Positions 1-8,366 of a stretch of DNA of 64,000 bases are shown here, piece by piece. Source of the DNA: Candidatus Helarchaeota archaeon (lineage in GTDB: Archaea > Asgardarchaeota > Lokiarchaeia > Helarchaeales > RDOG01); the NCBI GenBank assembly GCA_019058315.1, contig JAHPZH010000001.1, positions 881,432-945,431 of the forward strand, given 5' to 3'. A program made the translations under genes and the position numbers. The notes under the pieces are model-generated. The model searched no databases. It worked only from the letters and a program-made list of their open reading frames with translations, and had not been told where the DNA came from. Position 1 is the first letter of the stretch; every line of letters begins with the position of its first letter.

Positions 1-218
1 CTCCAGTCCCATCAAAAGGACCTCCTTCAAAATTATCTCCAGTCCCATCAAAAGGACCTCCTTCAAAATTACCTCCAGTCCCATCAAAAGGACCTCCTTC
101 AAAATTACCTCCAGTCCCGTCTAAAAGCACTCCCCCAAAATTAGCTTCTATCCCATCAAAAGGATCTTCTTTGACTTCATCCTCAATTCCATCAAAAAAG
201 GTACCTCCAAAATTATCA
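1..218 (+). repeat. 36-bp in-frame tandem repeat (12-residue coding unit)
   Basis: Units of 36 bp follow each other without spacers. The first three are almost identical at DNA level, with unit starts at about 3, 39 and 75. The next three (111, 147, 183) are diverged. Translation in the frame of the following gene gives a Pro/Ser/Lys 12-mer. Near-identity of the outer units suggests recent expansion by slippage or unequal crossover. The array continues off the left edge. Confidence 0.9.
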
Positions 219-1100
219 TCTGATGATTCACAATCCATACCACAAAAATCACTAAGTACTTCCCCATTGGAATTAAATGAAGAGACTAGAGCTATTATTC
301 AAAAAGATCTCCCAGAAGTTATGATGGATACATTAGAAGAATTACATGAAATCGAACCCGCTAAAACTTATATCGAAGTTGATGAAGAAGAAAAAAAGAA
401 AATATTGGTAATGAGGAAAACAATTCAAGAGGTTGAAGATTTATTAGAATCCTATACAGAAGAAGTTGATAAATTTTCTCCGAATGAAATTAAAGGTGCT
501 TTTAAATTATTAGCTCGAGTTCATAAGGTTGATATCGAAAATGTTACACCTAAAGAAATTAGAGAGATAATAACACTTGCAGAAGAATTAAAAGTTAAGA
601 GAGACATTATAAGTGTTCAATTAGAACATTTAAAAGCTATTGATATTGAAAAGAAATTAAGTGAAGCTTCGATAAAAACTTTAGAAAGTAGACTCGAATT
701 AATTGTTCGATATTTTGATGATCAAATATTAGAACTACAAGCATTTATAGCACATTTAGGTGAAAAAACCGAATTTTATTTAAAGGAATATCAGAAAAAA
801 GCTGGAAAAGCCTATTGGTTAAGAATAAAAATTGGCAAGCTTAGGATTGAATTAAAAGAGAACGTCCAATTTTTAATAAAATTTGCTATGTTAAATGATG
901 AATCTCTAAGAAATGCAAATCAATACTATTCTAAAATGCAAGATAATAGGACAAAAAGAAGAAATAAGCTCGTAGGACAGAATGCTCAAAAACTTGCAAA
1001 AATATTAGGAGTAAAAAAGAAAAAAGTTCTAGAATTAACAAGACAAAGCGAGTTAAAATCCTCTATCGAAGAAATTTTTAAGATTAGATTGAAAAAATAA
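3..1100 (+). CDS. Partial gene: proline-rich repeat plus coiled-coil protein (5' end outside window)
   Basis: The frame is open from base 3 with no stop, so the gene enters from the left and its true start is not visible; a TTG at 171 is only an internal codon. The first 72 codons are about six 12-residue units close to PPVPSKGPPSKL, the last three degenerate. The remaining roughly 290 residues are charged, rich in Glu, Lys and Leu, with long heptad-like helices (for example IEKKLSEASIKTLESRLELI), so an extended coiled coil is likely. I see no catalytic motif, signal peptide or membrane segment in the visible part. The product is probably a structural or scaffolding protein, but I do not recognise the family. 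A Lys-rich tail ends the protein. Confidence 0.75.
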   Translation, partial: PVPSKGPPSKLSPVPSKGPPSKLPPVPSKGPPSKLPPVPSKSTPPKLASIPSKGSSLTSSSIPSKKVPPKLSSDDSQSIPQKSLSTSPLELNEETRAIIQKDLPEVMMDTLEELHEIEPAKTYIEVDEEEKKKILVMRKTIQEVEDLLESYTEEVDKFSPNEIKGAFKLLARVHKVDIENVTPKEIREIITLAEELKVKRDIISVQLEHLKAIDIEKKLSEASIKTLESRLELIVRYFDDQILELQAFIAHLGEKTEFYLKEYQKKAGKAYWLRIKIGKLRIELKENVQFLIKFAMLNDESLRNANQYYSKMQDNRTKRRNKLVGQNAQKLAKILGVKKKKVLELTRQSELKSSIEEIFKIRLKK

Positions 1101-1133
1101 AGATATTTAAATAATTTTTAATAATCAGTTCCT

Positions 1134-1433
1134 TTGGTCTTTATATTGAAAATAAATTTAAATGAATTATATCAAAAGATTACAGCTTTAATACCTGTAT
1201 ATTCTAAAAAATTTTCTATTTCATTAGATGGTAGCAAAACTTTCTTAAAATTAGCAATAATTGAAGCTATAAAATTGAATCCAGAATTAGATCTAACGGA
1301 AAATGAAAATGGATTTATTGTAGGTGATGATAATAGAATTCAAAATCTAATAAATGAAATTGAAAATTGGGATGAAAACGAATTTGATCTAGAAGATTTT
1401 GAGGTAATTGGTTATTGTAAAAATATTAGATAA
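1134..1433 (+). CDS. Small hypothetical acidic protein
   Basis: An unrecognised protein of up to 99 residues. It starts at TTG 1134; a second TTG at 1146 gives a slightly shorter form beginning LKINLNELYQK, and no strong SD decides between them. The N-terminal half looks helical and mildly hydrophobic; the C-terminal half is very acidic (NEIENWDENEFDLEDFE). It lies 33 bp after the coiled-coil gene and 19 bp before the dehydrogenase gene on the same strand, so the three may be co-transcribed. No function is assigned. Confidence 0.55.
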   Translation: MVFILKINLNELYQKITALIPVYSKKFSISLDGSKTFLKLAIIEAIKLNPELDLTENENGFIVGDDNRIQNLINEIENWDENEFDLEDFEVIGYCKNIR

Positions 1434-1452
1434 CTTTAAAGAATGATTATTT

Positions 1453-2583
1453 ATGAAGAAAATTTGTTTAATTGGTGGTGAGGGGATCGGAATTGAGGTA
1501 ATCGATTCAGCTTATCAAATATTGAGGGAATTATCATTACCAAATACAGAAATTATAGAAGCTTTTGCTGGTGAAATTGCTGAAAAAGAATTTGGCAATG
1601 CTTTTCCCCAAGAAACTAGGGCTGCTATTGATGATTCGAATGCAATTTTGTTTGGTGCAACCGAAAACAAAGCTGTCGGAACGTTGATGTATCTTCGCTT
1701 TGGTTTGGATAATTTTGCTAATATTAGACCTGTGAAATTATATAAAGGATTAAGATCACCAATAAAAGATGTAAAAAACATAGACTTCATCATTATTCGT
1801 GAGAATTTAGAAGGTCTCTATAGTGTTATAAAAATTGGTGAAGGGAATATCAAAAAATTGGTAAAACATGGAATTTTAAGAGAAGACGATTATGCAGAAT
1901 TTTTTCATCAAAGTAAGGGATATTATGCTACAAAAATAATTACAGAGTATGAATCGAAGCGAGTGGCTAAATTAGCATGTGAAAAAACCCTTGAACGAAA
2001 GAATACAGGATTTCCAGGAAGATTAACCATAGTTCATAAAGCAAATGTCATGTTATTAACGGATGGTCTTTTTAAAAAGGTTGCCTATTCAATGGCAAAA
2101 GATTATATAAAAAATCATAAAATTAAAGTCGACAATTATCATGTCGATATCATGGCTGCAAATCTTATACGATATCCTGAAACCTATGATGTAATATTAG
2201 CAATTAATGAATATGGCGACATTTTAAGTGATTTGGGTGCTGAATTGGTAGGTGGTATGGGTATTGCTCCAAGTGCATGTATTGGTTCTGACCACCCTTA
2301 TTTTGAGCCAGTTCATGGCAGTGCTCCAGATATCGCTGGAAAAGGTATTGCTAATCCTCTAGCTGCAATTCTATCATTAAAAATGTTATTAGAATATTTA
2401 AAATTCAAAGAGGTAAAATTACTAGAAGGAGCTATAGAAGAATATTTTCTTCAGGTAGCAGATCCTGCTAAAAATTGGAAATGTTTACCTCCTGATTTAG
2501 TCCCAAAAATTTATAGAGAACAAAATAAATTTGCAAAAACTGAAAAAGTTACTCAAAATATAATTGAGAAAATAAAAGAATAA
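1453..2583 (+). CDS. Isocitrate/isopropylmalate dehydrogenase family protein
   Basis: A cytosolic NAD(P)-dependent beta-decarboxylating dehydrogenase of 376 residues, the usual length. Family signatures are visible: GEGIGIEV at the N-terminus, RFGLDNFANIRPVK (substrate Arg region), IIRENLEGLYS (the REN-EG loop), VHKANVM with the catalytic Lys, DIMAANLI plus NEYGDILSD with the metal-binding Asp residues, and HGSAPDIAGKGIANP (nucleotide loop). An Asp-Ile pair in that last loop is typical of NAD-preferring members. Candidate substrates are 3-isopropylmalate (leucine synthesis), isocitrate or homoisocitrate. The sequence alone does not separate them, and no leuA, leuC or leuD neighbour is present. 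The ATG start has no strong SD. Confidence 0.85.
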   Translation: MKKICLIGGEGIGIEVIDSAYQILRELSLPNTEIIEAFAGEIAEKEFGNAFPQETRAAIDDSNAILFGATENKAVGTLMYLRFGLDNFANIRPVKLYKGLRSPIKDVKNIDFIIIRENLEGLYSVIKIGEGNIKKLVKHGILREDDYAEFFHQSKGYYATKIITEYESKRVAKLACEKTLERKNTGFPGRLTIVHKANVMLLTDGLFKKVAYSMAKDYIKNHKIKVDNYHVDIMAANLIRYPETYDVILAINEYGDILSDLGAELVGGMGIAPSACIGSDHPYFEPVHGSAPDIAGKGIANPLAAILSLKMLLEYLKFKEVKLLEGAIEEYFLQVADPAKNWKCLPPDLVPKIYREQNKFAKTEKVTQNIIEKIKE

Positions 2584-2585
2584 TA

Positions 2586-3665
2586 TTAATCATATTCTGG
2601 AACAAAAGAGAAGTTATTTCCTACTAATTCAGTTGCCGTTTCGAAATTTTTTAGATTAACTGCAGAAGTAGCATATTTTGCAAATTTTTGGAAAAATTGG
2701 TTTGCGAATGAATAAAATGCATCTCTTAAAGTTCGAGTTGATCTATCTGTAACTAACACACACACAATAGGATGTTCATCGCTTTTTCTTAAGATTAGAA
2801 TTCCTTGTTTGAGATGAACCTCTTGAACATTACCACTTTCTAAAGTTTCTTCTACGAAGGAGCTGATTGCATTAAGCATACCAGAAAAGAGTATATCATC
2901 AACTTTTTTTGATTTAATAGCCCAGACATGTGTAAATAAAGGGGAACCACTTTTAGTTTGAATAACAGTTAATCTTCGAGCCTTAAATGGCAGAACGAAC
3001 CCCAATCTTGGTTCAAGCGCCCAAGCAATAGAACAAAATAATGCACCGATTGCTAATACTATGGAAAAAATTCCTGGAATAACCCAAGGTAATCCTGAAA
3101 TTAGAATTATAATTGGAAATATCCCACTAGTGAATCCAGCAAATAGATTGATTAATGAAAATTTTTTTAGGGTCTTCGGAGAATTTAGGAAAATTTTTAA
3201 CATTGTATAAAAATAGGAGCTACCAGCTAAACATATCATGATTAAAAGTGAAATTATTGTGGCTTGATTTGGAAATAATGCGAGTTCACCATTTGGAAAG
3301 ATATAGTAAATTGTAGAACCGGGGGCTATTGCAGTAAAAACAACACTCGTCCCAATCACCGAGACTAAAATTAATTTAATTGGATCTATCCGTTCTCTCA
3401 TTATTGAATCTTGAAGTAAGACTAAAAAAATTGCTAATGGTATTAATGCAAAATGTCCCATGATTATATAAGGTGGAGATAGAAACAAATTACCTAATCC
3501 CCAAAAAATAGTCCAAAGAGCTATAAAAAACCAGCCAAAAGCATGAAAAAATGCATGACGATATCGAAGTTTGTAATATTGATAAGACGTTATTAAACAA
3601 GCAGTAATAGGAAGTGAACTAAAAGACAAGTAAATTATACTACTTAAAGTTATATTGAGAGTCAT
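2586..3665 (-). CDS. Seven-helix membrane protein with C-terminal longin/roadblock-like domain
   Basis: About seven hydrophobic helices occupy residues 1-225. A soluble domain of about 130 residues follows, beginning near RRLTVIQTKSGSPLFTHVW. It has the alternating strand/helix pattern of longin or roadblock/LC7 domains, including KVDDILFSGMLNAISSFVEE and the strand pair EVHLKQGILILRK. In Asgard genomes such 7TM-longin fusions are common and are thought to link membrane sensing to small GTPases; that role is inferred here. The ATG is preceded by AGAGG at 9 nt spacing. The gene is convergent with the dehydrogenase, with only 2 bp between stops. Confidence 0.72.
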   Translation of the reverse strand: MTLNITLSSIIYLSFSSLPITACLITSYQYYKLRYRHAFFHAFGWFFIALWTIFWGLGNLFLSPPYIIMGHFALIPLAIFLVLLQDSIMRERIDPIKLILVSVIGTSVVFTAIAPGSTIYYIFPNGELALFPNQATIISLLIMICLAGSSYFYTMLKIFLNSPKTLKKFSLINLFAGFTSGIFPIIILISGLPWVIPGIFSIVLAIGALFCSIAWALEPRLGFVLPFKARRLTVIQTKSGSPLFTHVWAIKSKKVDDILFSGMLNAISSFVEETLESGNVQEVHLKQGILILRKSDEHPIVCVLVTDRSTRTLRDAFYSFANQFFQKFAKYATSAVNLKNFETATELVGNNFSFVPEYD

Positions 3666-3820
3666 GCTAATAATCCTCTTATGTTATATGAATAAAGGTT
3701 TTATTATTACTTTTTTTATATTTCCTTTGAATGATATTTATATATAAATTTAGTTTAAATGCAATCAATGGAATAATTATACTCTAAATTGAATTATTAT
3801 TTCATTTTTAAAAAAATATC

Positions 3821-3837
3821 AGGAGGTTATTAAAATT
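3821..3837 (+). promoter_or_regulatory. Strong SD (AGGAGGT) seven bases before an ATT codon
   Basis: AGGAGGT at 3821-3827 is the best SD in this part of the window. The first in-frame ATG lies 25 bases beyond it, too far, whereas ATT at 3835 is at 7 nt spacing and in frame. This supports ATT initiation. Confidence 0.55.
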
Positions 3838-4329
3838 TCATCATTAAAATATATGCATCTAGACAGAAGATGGAGAGAAATTATCGAAAATATACCTATC
3901 ACAGCAAATATGGGAGAATTTTTAATCATGAAATTTTTAGTGCAAAATCAAACAAAGCTCTCAATCATAAATCAATATCCATATATATACGGTTACAACT
4001 TTCCACTCGATCCGAGATATCCCGAAATCGGTAAAATTGATCTATTATTAGTTGATAGCAACATGAATTTTTTAGCAATAAAAATTAAATACTTTGGTGG
4101 GAGTTCAGGAAGCAATGAGGAAAAGAATAGAAAAAAGGAACGAAATGAAATCGATAATCAAGCTTCAACATTCGCGAAAAAATTTAAAGCAGCTCATCCA
4201 GATTATATCATAGATTCATTGTTAATTTCAGATGAATCATTTGAATTAGACTATAAAGATTTTTACATAGATTTTAAGAACTTTATGGATGTAGAATGGA
4301 AAAAAGCTTTAGAAATTTACAAAGAATAA
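3835..4329 (+). CDS. Hypothetical protein, possible PD-(D/E)XK-like nuclease fold
   Basis: A protein of 164 residues if it starts at ATT 3835, or 158 from ATG 3853. The core GKIDLLLVDSNMNFLAIKIK resembles the strand-turn-strand of PD-(D/E)XK nucleases (Asp on the first strand, Lys on the second), but the usual Glu of the E-x-K pair is Ile here. Either the enzyme is inactive or the resemblance is superficial. A charged helical segment follows, then a C-terminal Asp/Phe-rich stretch. It is a single gene facing away from the 7TM-longin gene. The AT-rich stretch around 3735-3755 may hold its promoter. Confidence 0.5.
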   Translation: MSSLKYMHLDRRWREIIENIPITANMGEFLIMKFLVQNQTKLSIINQYPYIYGYNFPLDPRYPEIGKIDLLLVDSNMNFLAIKIKYFGGSSGSNEEKNRKKERNEIDNQASTFAKKFKAAHPDYIIDSLLISDESFELDYKDFYIDFKNFMDVEWKKALEIYKE

Positions 4330-4338
4330 GAATAGGTG

Positions 4339-5319
4339 TTATTGAAAATATCTTTTAAATACACGGCAAACTGCTAAAGTTAGCCACAGATCAACATCTT
4401 TATCCTTACCCTTTCCGCTAGCTAATTTTGCTTTCCATAATCCATTATCTTCTTGGTTTGAAACTAACCAATTTAATGCTTTTTCAATTTTAGGATCACT
4501 CCTTGAGAAGCCTAAAAAAGAGAGAGAATCAAGAGATGATAAAATATCAGTCCAGCGAAATGGAAAAGTCAATTTCTCCCAATAATCCGCTTTTTTACGG
4601 TCAGGATACTTATCTGGTTGAAAGAATCGTGATATCATAAGTTTTCCAACATCATTAGCATCTTTACTTTTACAATATCTCGGATGTGCAGCAAATGCAC
4701 GTAATACAATTCCCGTTATTAAATGAGAAAAAGGTTTTGATGTAATAGGTCTTAATCGTTCTGAACTGCCTAATGCATCAGCATATTTGAGCTTTCTAGT
4801 TCTCATTGCTACCACCCATCCTCCATCATCTTGCCGAATAGATAGAAGCCATTTAAAACCTTTTTCTATTCGTGGATCATCTCCATAACCTGCTTTTATT
4901 AAAAGTTCGATGATGCCAGCAGAATAATTAGGGCTATATTGGTGGCCATATATTCCTTCAAAGTCTCCTTCATCTGATTGACAGCTAAAAAGAAATTCGG
5001 CTGCATCTTTGATTGTATGATGATCTTTATTAAAACCATATTTTTCAACCAATTCCATTAATGCTCTATAAGTTTCAAGTTGATTATAATCCTCTTGTGA
5101 ACGTATATTTTCCTTACCTCCACCAGGATATTTCCAAGAACCATCTTTCTGTTGCATTTTTAGAATTTTTTTAACAATTGATAATTCCCATATAACATTT
5201 ACTGGTTCTACCTTTTTCTCAAGAAGATCTTTTTGTGTAAAATATAAAATTGCTCTATTTTGTGTTGCGGTAAGCCTTTTTAAAGGATCTATTTTGAATT
5301 TTTTCTTCCATTCACTCAT
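4339..5319 (-). CDS. Alpha/alpha-toroid protein of the terpenoid cyclase/prenyltransferase superfamily
   Basis: A protein of 326 residues made of repeated helix pairs with QW-like motifs: MQQKDGSWKYPGGG, SCQSDEGDFEG, SIRQDDGGWVV and SNQEDNGLWKAK. This is the fold of squalene-hopene cyclases and protein prenyltransferases. It has about half the length of a squalene cyclase and I see no DXDD acid motif, so cyclase chemistry is doubtful. A role in binding isoprenoid or peptide ligands is equally possible. The start overlaps the last 8 bp of the QueG-like gene upstream, so the two are translationally coupled and probably work together. Confidence 0.7.
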   Translation of the reverse strand: MSEWKKKFKIDPLKRLTATQNRAILYFTQKDLLEKKVEPVNVIWELSIVKKILKMQQKDGSWKYPGGGKENIRSQEDYNQLETYRALMELVEKYGFNKDHHTIKDAAEFLFSCQSDEGDFEGIYGHQYSPNYSAGIIELLIKAGYGDDPRIEKGFKWLLSIRQDDGGWVVAMRTRKLKYADALGSSERLRPITSKPFSHLITGIVLRAFAAHPRYCKSKDANDVGKLMISRFFQPDKYPDRKKADYWEKLTFPFRWTDILSSLDSLSFLGFSRSDPKIEKALNWLVSNQEDNGLWKAKLASGKGKDKDVDLWLTLAVCRVFKRYFQ

Positions 5320-6247
5320 CTTCAGTCACTGGAACCTTATAAGTACAAGGTAATCCGACTTGACATTTTCCACATCCATATTGCGGAATTCCATAATGTT
5401 CTCTACTGTAAGGAGCCATTTCACCGAAGACATACCCTGCACAAATATCTTTATCATGACCATATTTTTCTGTCTTTAACGCATTAACGGGACACTTTGA
5501 AACACAATCACCACATTTTTTACCTTCCGATCTATACCAAAGACAATTTTCCTGATGATTGGTATGAATTCTTTGAGTAACTGGAAGTTCAAGTTCTGTA
5601 ACAATGACACCAATTCTATGGGCAATACCTCCAGCATCAGTTATGAATCCTTCGTTAAGCGAAAATGTGCCAAGTCCAGCAGCAAATGCTGCATGTCTAA
5701 CGGAGAATTGAGATGCATATATTCTTTTTGTTGTTGGATTCCAAGATTGTTTAAATTTTTTAATTTGATATCCTTTAACATGAATTGGACTACATGTAAA
5801 ATATCCTTGAGCTTTTAAGATTTTTGATAATTCTTCACCCAATTCTTCAAAAATTAGTTCATGTTTATATTTTGCCAGAACCCAACCCTCTGATGGGATT
5901 GCTTTGTCTTCAAGATTTGATTTTATAACTTCTCGACTATGTAAAAGGATATAAACAAGAACTGATTTTATACTTAATTCAGAATCCCAACCTTCTTCAG
6001 CAGCTTTTTTTTGACAAGCTTCAATGGGAGTCCAAATTTTTGGATGAGCTACTTCTTTATATTTGTTAAAAATAGGATCGGTAGCATCTGCAACACCAAA
6101 AATAACATCACGCATTAACGGGAATTCTTTACCACTTTTAGTTTTCATAATTGCTCTAGATGGGTCAGATAAAAAAGAACGTATAAAATTCGTAATCTGC
6201 TGGAAATTTTCTTTTGGATTATCTTTTAAAATTGTGATTTGTTTCAT
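5312..6247 (-). CDS. QueG-like ferredoxin-domain reductase
   Basis: A protein of 311 residues. The C-terminal part carries Cys clusters for Fe-S binding: CLWYRSEGKKCGDCVSKCP, then DICAGYVF and GCGKCQVGLPC. The middle (RHAAFAAGLGTFSLNEGFIT) matches the conserved core of epoxyqueuosine-reductase-like proteins, where a cobalamin-binding domain precedes two 4Fe-4S clusters. True QueG acts on tRNA. This protein has a different Cys layout and pairs with an alpha/alpha-toroid gene, so a different substrate is likely. I would call it a corrinoid/Fe-S oxidoreductase of unknown substrate. Confidence 0.72.
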   Translation of the reverse strand: MKQITILKDNPKENFQQITNFIRSFLSDPSRAIMKTKSGKEFPLMRDVIFGVADATDPIFNKYKEVAHPKIWTPIEACQKKAAEEGWDSELSIKSVLVYILLHSREVIKSNLEDKAIPSEGWVLAKYKHELIFEELGEELSKILKAQGYFTCSPIHVKGYQIKKFKQSWNPTTKRIYASQFSVRHAAFAAGLGTFSLNEGFITDAGGIAHRIGVIVTELELPVTQRIHTNHQENCLWYRSEGKKCGDCVSKCPVNALKTEKYGHDKDICAGYVFGEMAPYSREHYGIPQYGCGKCQVGLPCTYKVPVTEDE

Positions 6248-6308
6248 ATTATTTAATCATAATAATTTATTTTAATAATTTTTTCATTATTACTTTGGCA
6301 ACTCTGGA

Positions 6309-7229
6309 TCAACGTTGTAAAATCCAATCCCTAATAGCGTCCCACCCACCTAGATCAACCATTGCTGGATCAGAATATAAACAATGATAAGCACCTTCTA
6401 ATTCGATAAATTTTTTATCATTTATGGTTAAATTATTAAAAAATTCTTTTACTCCCGCTGGAGAGACTAATTCATCTTTAGTGCCTTGCAAAATTAACAC
6501 AGGATAGGATATTTTGCTTGCATTCTTAAATGCTTTTTTCACCCATTTACCAATTTGAAGTAAATATCTAATAGACACTTTTTTGATACGATATTCATCA
6601 TTCTCATCATATTTTGTTCTTAGGGGATTACGAGTTCCAAGTCCTTTATTTCTTTTTGCAATATCAACAACGGGTTTTCCTCTAATAAAGATATAACTGA
6701 AAACTAGTCCGAGAACTCTTAAAATATCCAAAAAGCTTACTTTGTAACTTCTTTTCACTGCTGGAGCCATTAAAATTAATCCATTAATTATGTTAGGATA
6801 CAAAATTCCATAATTGGCCCCGATACAACCTCCCATACTCAATCCCATTAAAAAAATCGGTTGATTCTCATGTTTTTCCTTAAGAAATAAAATAAATTCA
6901 TTAACTTGCTCAATTAAAATTTTAAAATCTTTTAAATCTCCTTTTTTTCCTGTAGATTTCCCGTGATGTTTTAAGTCCAAAGCATATGTAGTTATATTAC
7001 TTGAGATTAATTGATCGGCTACTTGAACATAATATTCGCCGTGCGCAGCCATTCCATGAATTCCTAAAAGTATTTTTTTTGAGTTCTCACTTTCCCAAGT
7101 TCTATAAAAAAGTTTATCCCCTGATTTAGTTGTAAAATATTGTCCTACTCCATTATTTGCTTGAGGATTTACTCTCATTTCCATTAAATAGCTATTATAT
7201 TCTAAAGTTTCTGGAGATTCCTTATCCAA
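6309..7229 (-). CDS. Alpha/beta hydrolase, monoacylglycerol-lipase-like
   Basis: A serine hydrolase of 306 residues with the family landmarks in order: oxyanion strand LLGIHGMAAHGEYY, nucleophile elbow GLSMGG with Ser as nucleophile, acid LQGTKDELVSP with Asp, and catalytic His in EGAYHCLYSD. The helical cap region in the middle fits monoglyceride lipase and lysophospholipase types. No signal peptide is seen, so it is probably cytosolic or peripheral. It starts at TTG 7229 behind GGTGAG. It likely hydrolyses a carboxylic ester; the substrate is not determined. Confidence 0.8.
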   Translation of the reverse strand: MDKESPETLEYNSYLMEMRVNPQANNGVGQYFTTKSGDKLFYRTWESENSKKILLGIHGMAAHGEYYVQVADQLISSNITTYALDLKHHGKSTGKKGDLKDFKILIEQVNEFILFLKEKHENQPIFLMGLSMGGCIGANYGILYPNIINGLILMAPAVKRSYKVSFLDILRVLGLVFSYIFIRGKPVVDIAKRNKGLGTRNPLRTKYDENDEYRIKKVSIRYLLQIGKWVKKAFKNASKISYPVLILQGTKDELVSPAGVKEFFNNLTINDKKFIELEGAYHCLYSDPAMVDLGGWDAIRDWILQR

Positions 7230-7331
7230 TAATTCTCACCTATCACAACATGTAAAGATTTAATAGTACATCTAATAGGTGATAAATAAATATTCTTTAA
7301 AATAAAAAAATTAGAAAGGTTTGATAAAAGT

Positions 7332-8015
7332 TTAAAGATTAATAAGTTCTTTTTTATTTGCTTGATTAATTGCTTCCTTCAATCTGTGTTGCCAAGCGTG
7401 AATTCTATCCACTTCATCAAAAACTTTGCGTTCTTCCATTCCGTAATCAGTTACTTCTTGGATATTGTAGTAGTCGATATATTCTTCTTCAATCTTATGT
7501 CCTTGTTCACTTAGAGATTGCTTCATTTTGTATACTGGCATCACTGTTTGCCATTTTATGAATTTATCAGTAGTCTCTGTTATTTCAACACCTGTTGCTA
7601 ATTTTGGAATCGCTTGTGCAGCTTGTTCGAGCTTTGGTGCGATATCATTCTTCAAAACCAAGAGTTCCGGAACAGTTAATTCTTTTTCAGTACCATCTAA
7701 ATCTATAATTTTCGCTTTGGCTACTTGATTAGTTAAAGAAATTCTCAAAGCTAATTTTTTATCTTCATCTATTAATTCTTGTATTTTTTTTCTACATTCC
7801 TCGATTGTATAATTTCGGTCATAATCTTTTTTAGTTCCTGGGATTGGCTTGAATTTATCGTCTCCTTCGATCTTTTTTGTTTGATAACTGATAGTATCAC
7901 GACCTGCGAGTTTTAAACGATTAATCCAAGTTTGAATTTCTGCTTCTATTTGTTTACGTCTAGAAAACGCATCTCCTAAAGTTAAAGCGATTTTAAACAC
8001 CTCTAATACATTCAT
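7332..8015 (-). CDS. Conserved helical protein, possibly DIP1984/septicolysin-like
   Basis: A protein of 227 residues, mostly charged helices. The arrangement of an N-terminal LGDAFSRRKQIEAEI helix, then IQELIDEDKKLALRISLTNQ, then ELTVPELLVLKND recalls the DIP1984 (septicolysin-like) family, where RADLQ, INRTN and RD-L motifs occupy similar positions. This is a recollection of a pattern and not a firm match. The function is unknown. Its start lies only 22 bp from the first structured RNA of the neighbouring island, so their promoters must share or overlap sequence. Confidence 0.5.
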   Translation of the reverse strand: MNVLEVFKIALTLGDAFSRRKQIEAEIQTWINRLKLAGRDTISYQTKKIEGDDKFKPIPGTKKDYDRNYTIEECRKKIQELIDEDKKLALRISLTNQVAKAKIIDLDGTEKELTVPELLVLKNDIAPKLEQAAQAIPKLATGVEITETTDKFIKWQTVMPVYKMKQSLSEQGHKIEEEYIDYYNIQEVTDYGMEERKVFDEVDRIHAWQHRLKEAINQANKKELINL

Positions 8016-8036
8016 AATTAATTTATATTAAATATT

Positions 8037-8242
8037 GGTGCCGGGGCTAGGGCGTCAAGGCTTGAAAGAGCCTTAATTAGATCTTGCTTACATAATTTAA
8101 TTTATATTATTTCTTAAAAATACTTAAATATAAAAATATCGCATACACCCATAAGCGCGGCGGACGCTTAGATAGACCGTCTAAGTTCTGTGCATTATTC
8201 GGATTACTGGTATACAACCTTCAATTCGATCCTGCCCCAGCT
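8037..8242 (+). ncRNA. Structured RNA candidate, copy 1 of a tandem pair
   Basis: A GC-rich island in AT-rich DNA with no coding frame. The ends pair in a long stem: 8040-8047 plus 8049-8051 with 8231-8241, one bulged base (T8048) and one mismatch. Inside are hairpin P2 (8057-8062 with 8069-8074, capped by a GAAA-type loop), P3 (8153-8157 with 8165-8169, loop CGGCGGA) and P4 (8167-8172 with 8180-8185, loop TAGACCG). The 3' strand holds TCAATTCGATCC, shared with copy 2. The GAAA cap argues for the plus strand. I cannot place it in tRNA, SRP, 5S, RNase P or a known riboswitch class. Confidence 0.6.
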
Positions 8243-8304
8243 ATAAAGTGAATTTCCCGTACTATTTAAATCTTTGGAAATTTCTTCGTTGTATTATGTT
8301 CAAA

Positions 8305-8318
8305 TTTTTTTTTCTTTA
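8305..8318 (+). terminator. T-tract downstream of RNA copy 1
   Basis: A run of nine T (8305-8313) followed by CTTT, about 60 bases past the closing stem of copy 1. Archaeal RNA polymerase often stops at such tracts without a hairpin. AT-rich background weakens the call. Confidence 0.35.
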
Positions 8319-8366
8319 ATCTATGATGATTAAATTATTAAAATAAAAAATGAATAAAAGTAATAG

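Noticed and set aside
1-146. Possible CRISPR array: 36-bp repeats, a typical CRISPR repeat length
   Set aside because: The units are contiguous with no spacers and translate in frame into a 12-residue protein repeat.
4339-5319. Squalene-hopene cyclase
   Set aside because: The protein is about half length and I see no DXDD motif; only the repeat fold is supported.
5312-6247. True epoxyqueuosine reductase QueG
   Set aside because: Cys layout differs from QueG and the neighbour is not a queuosine gene; family-level call only.
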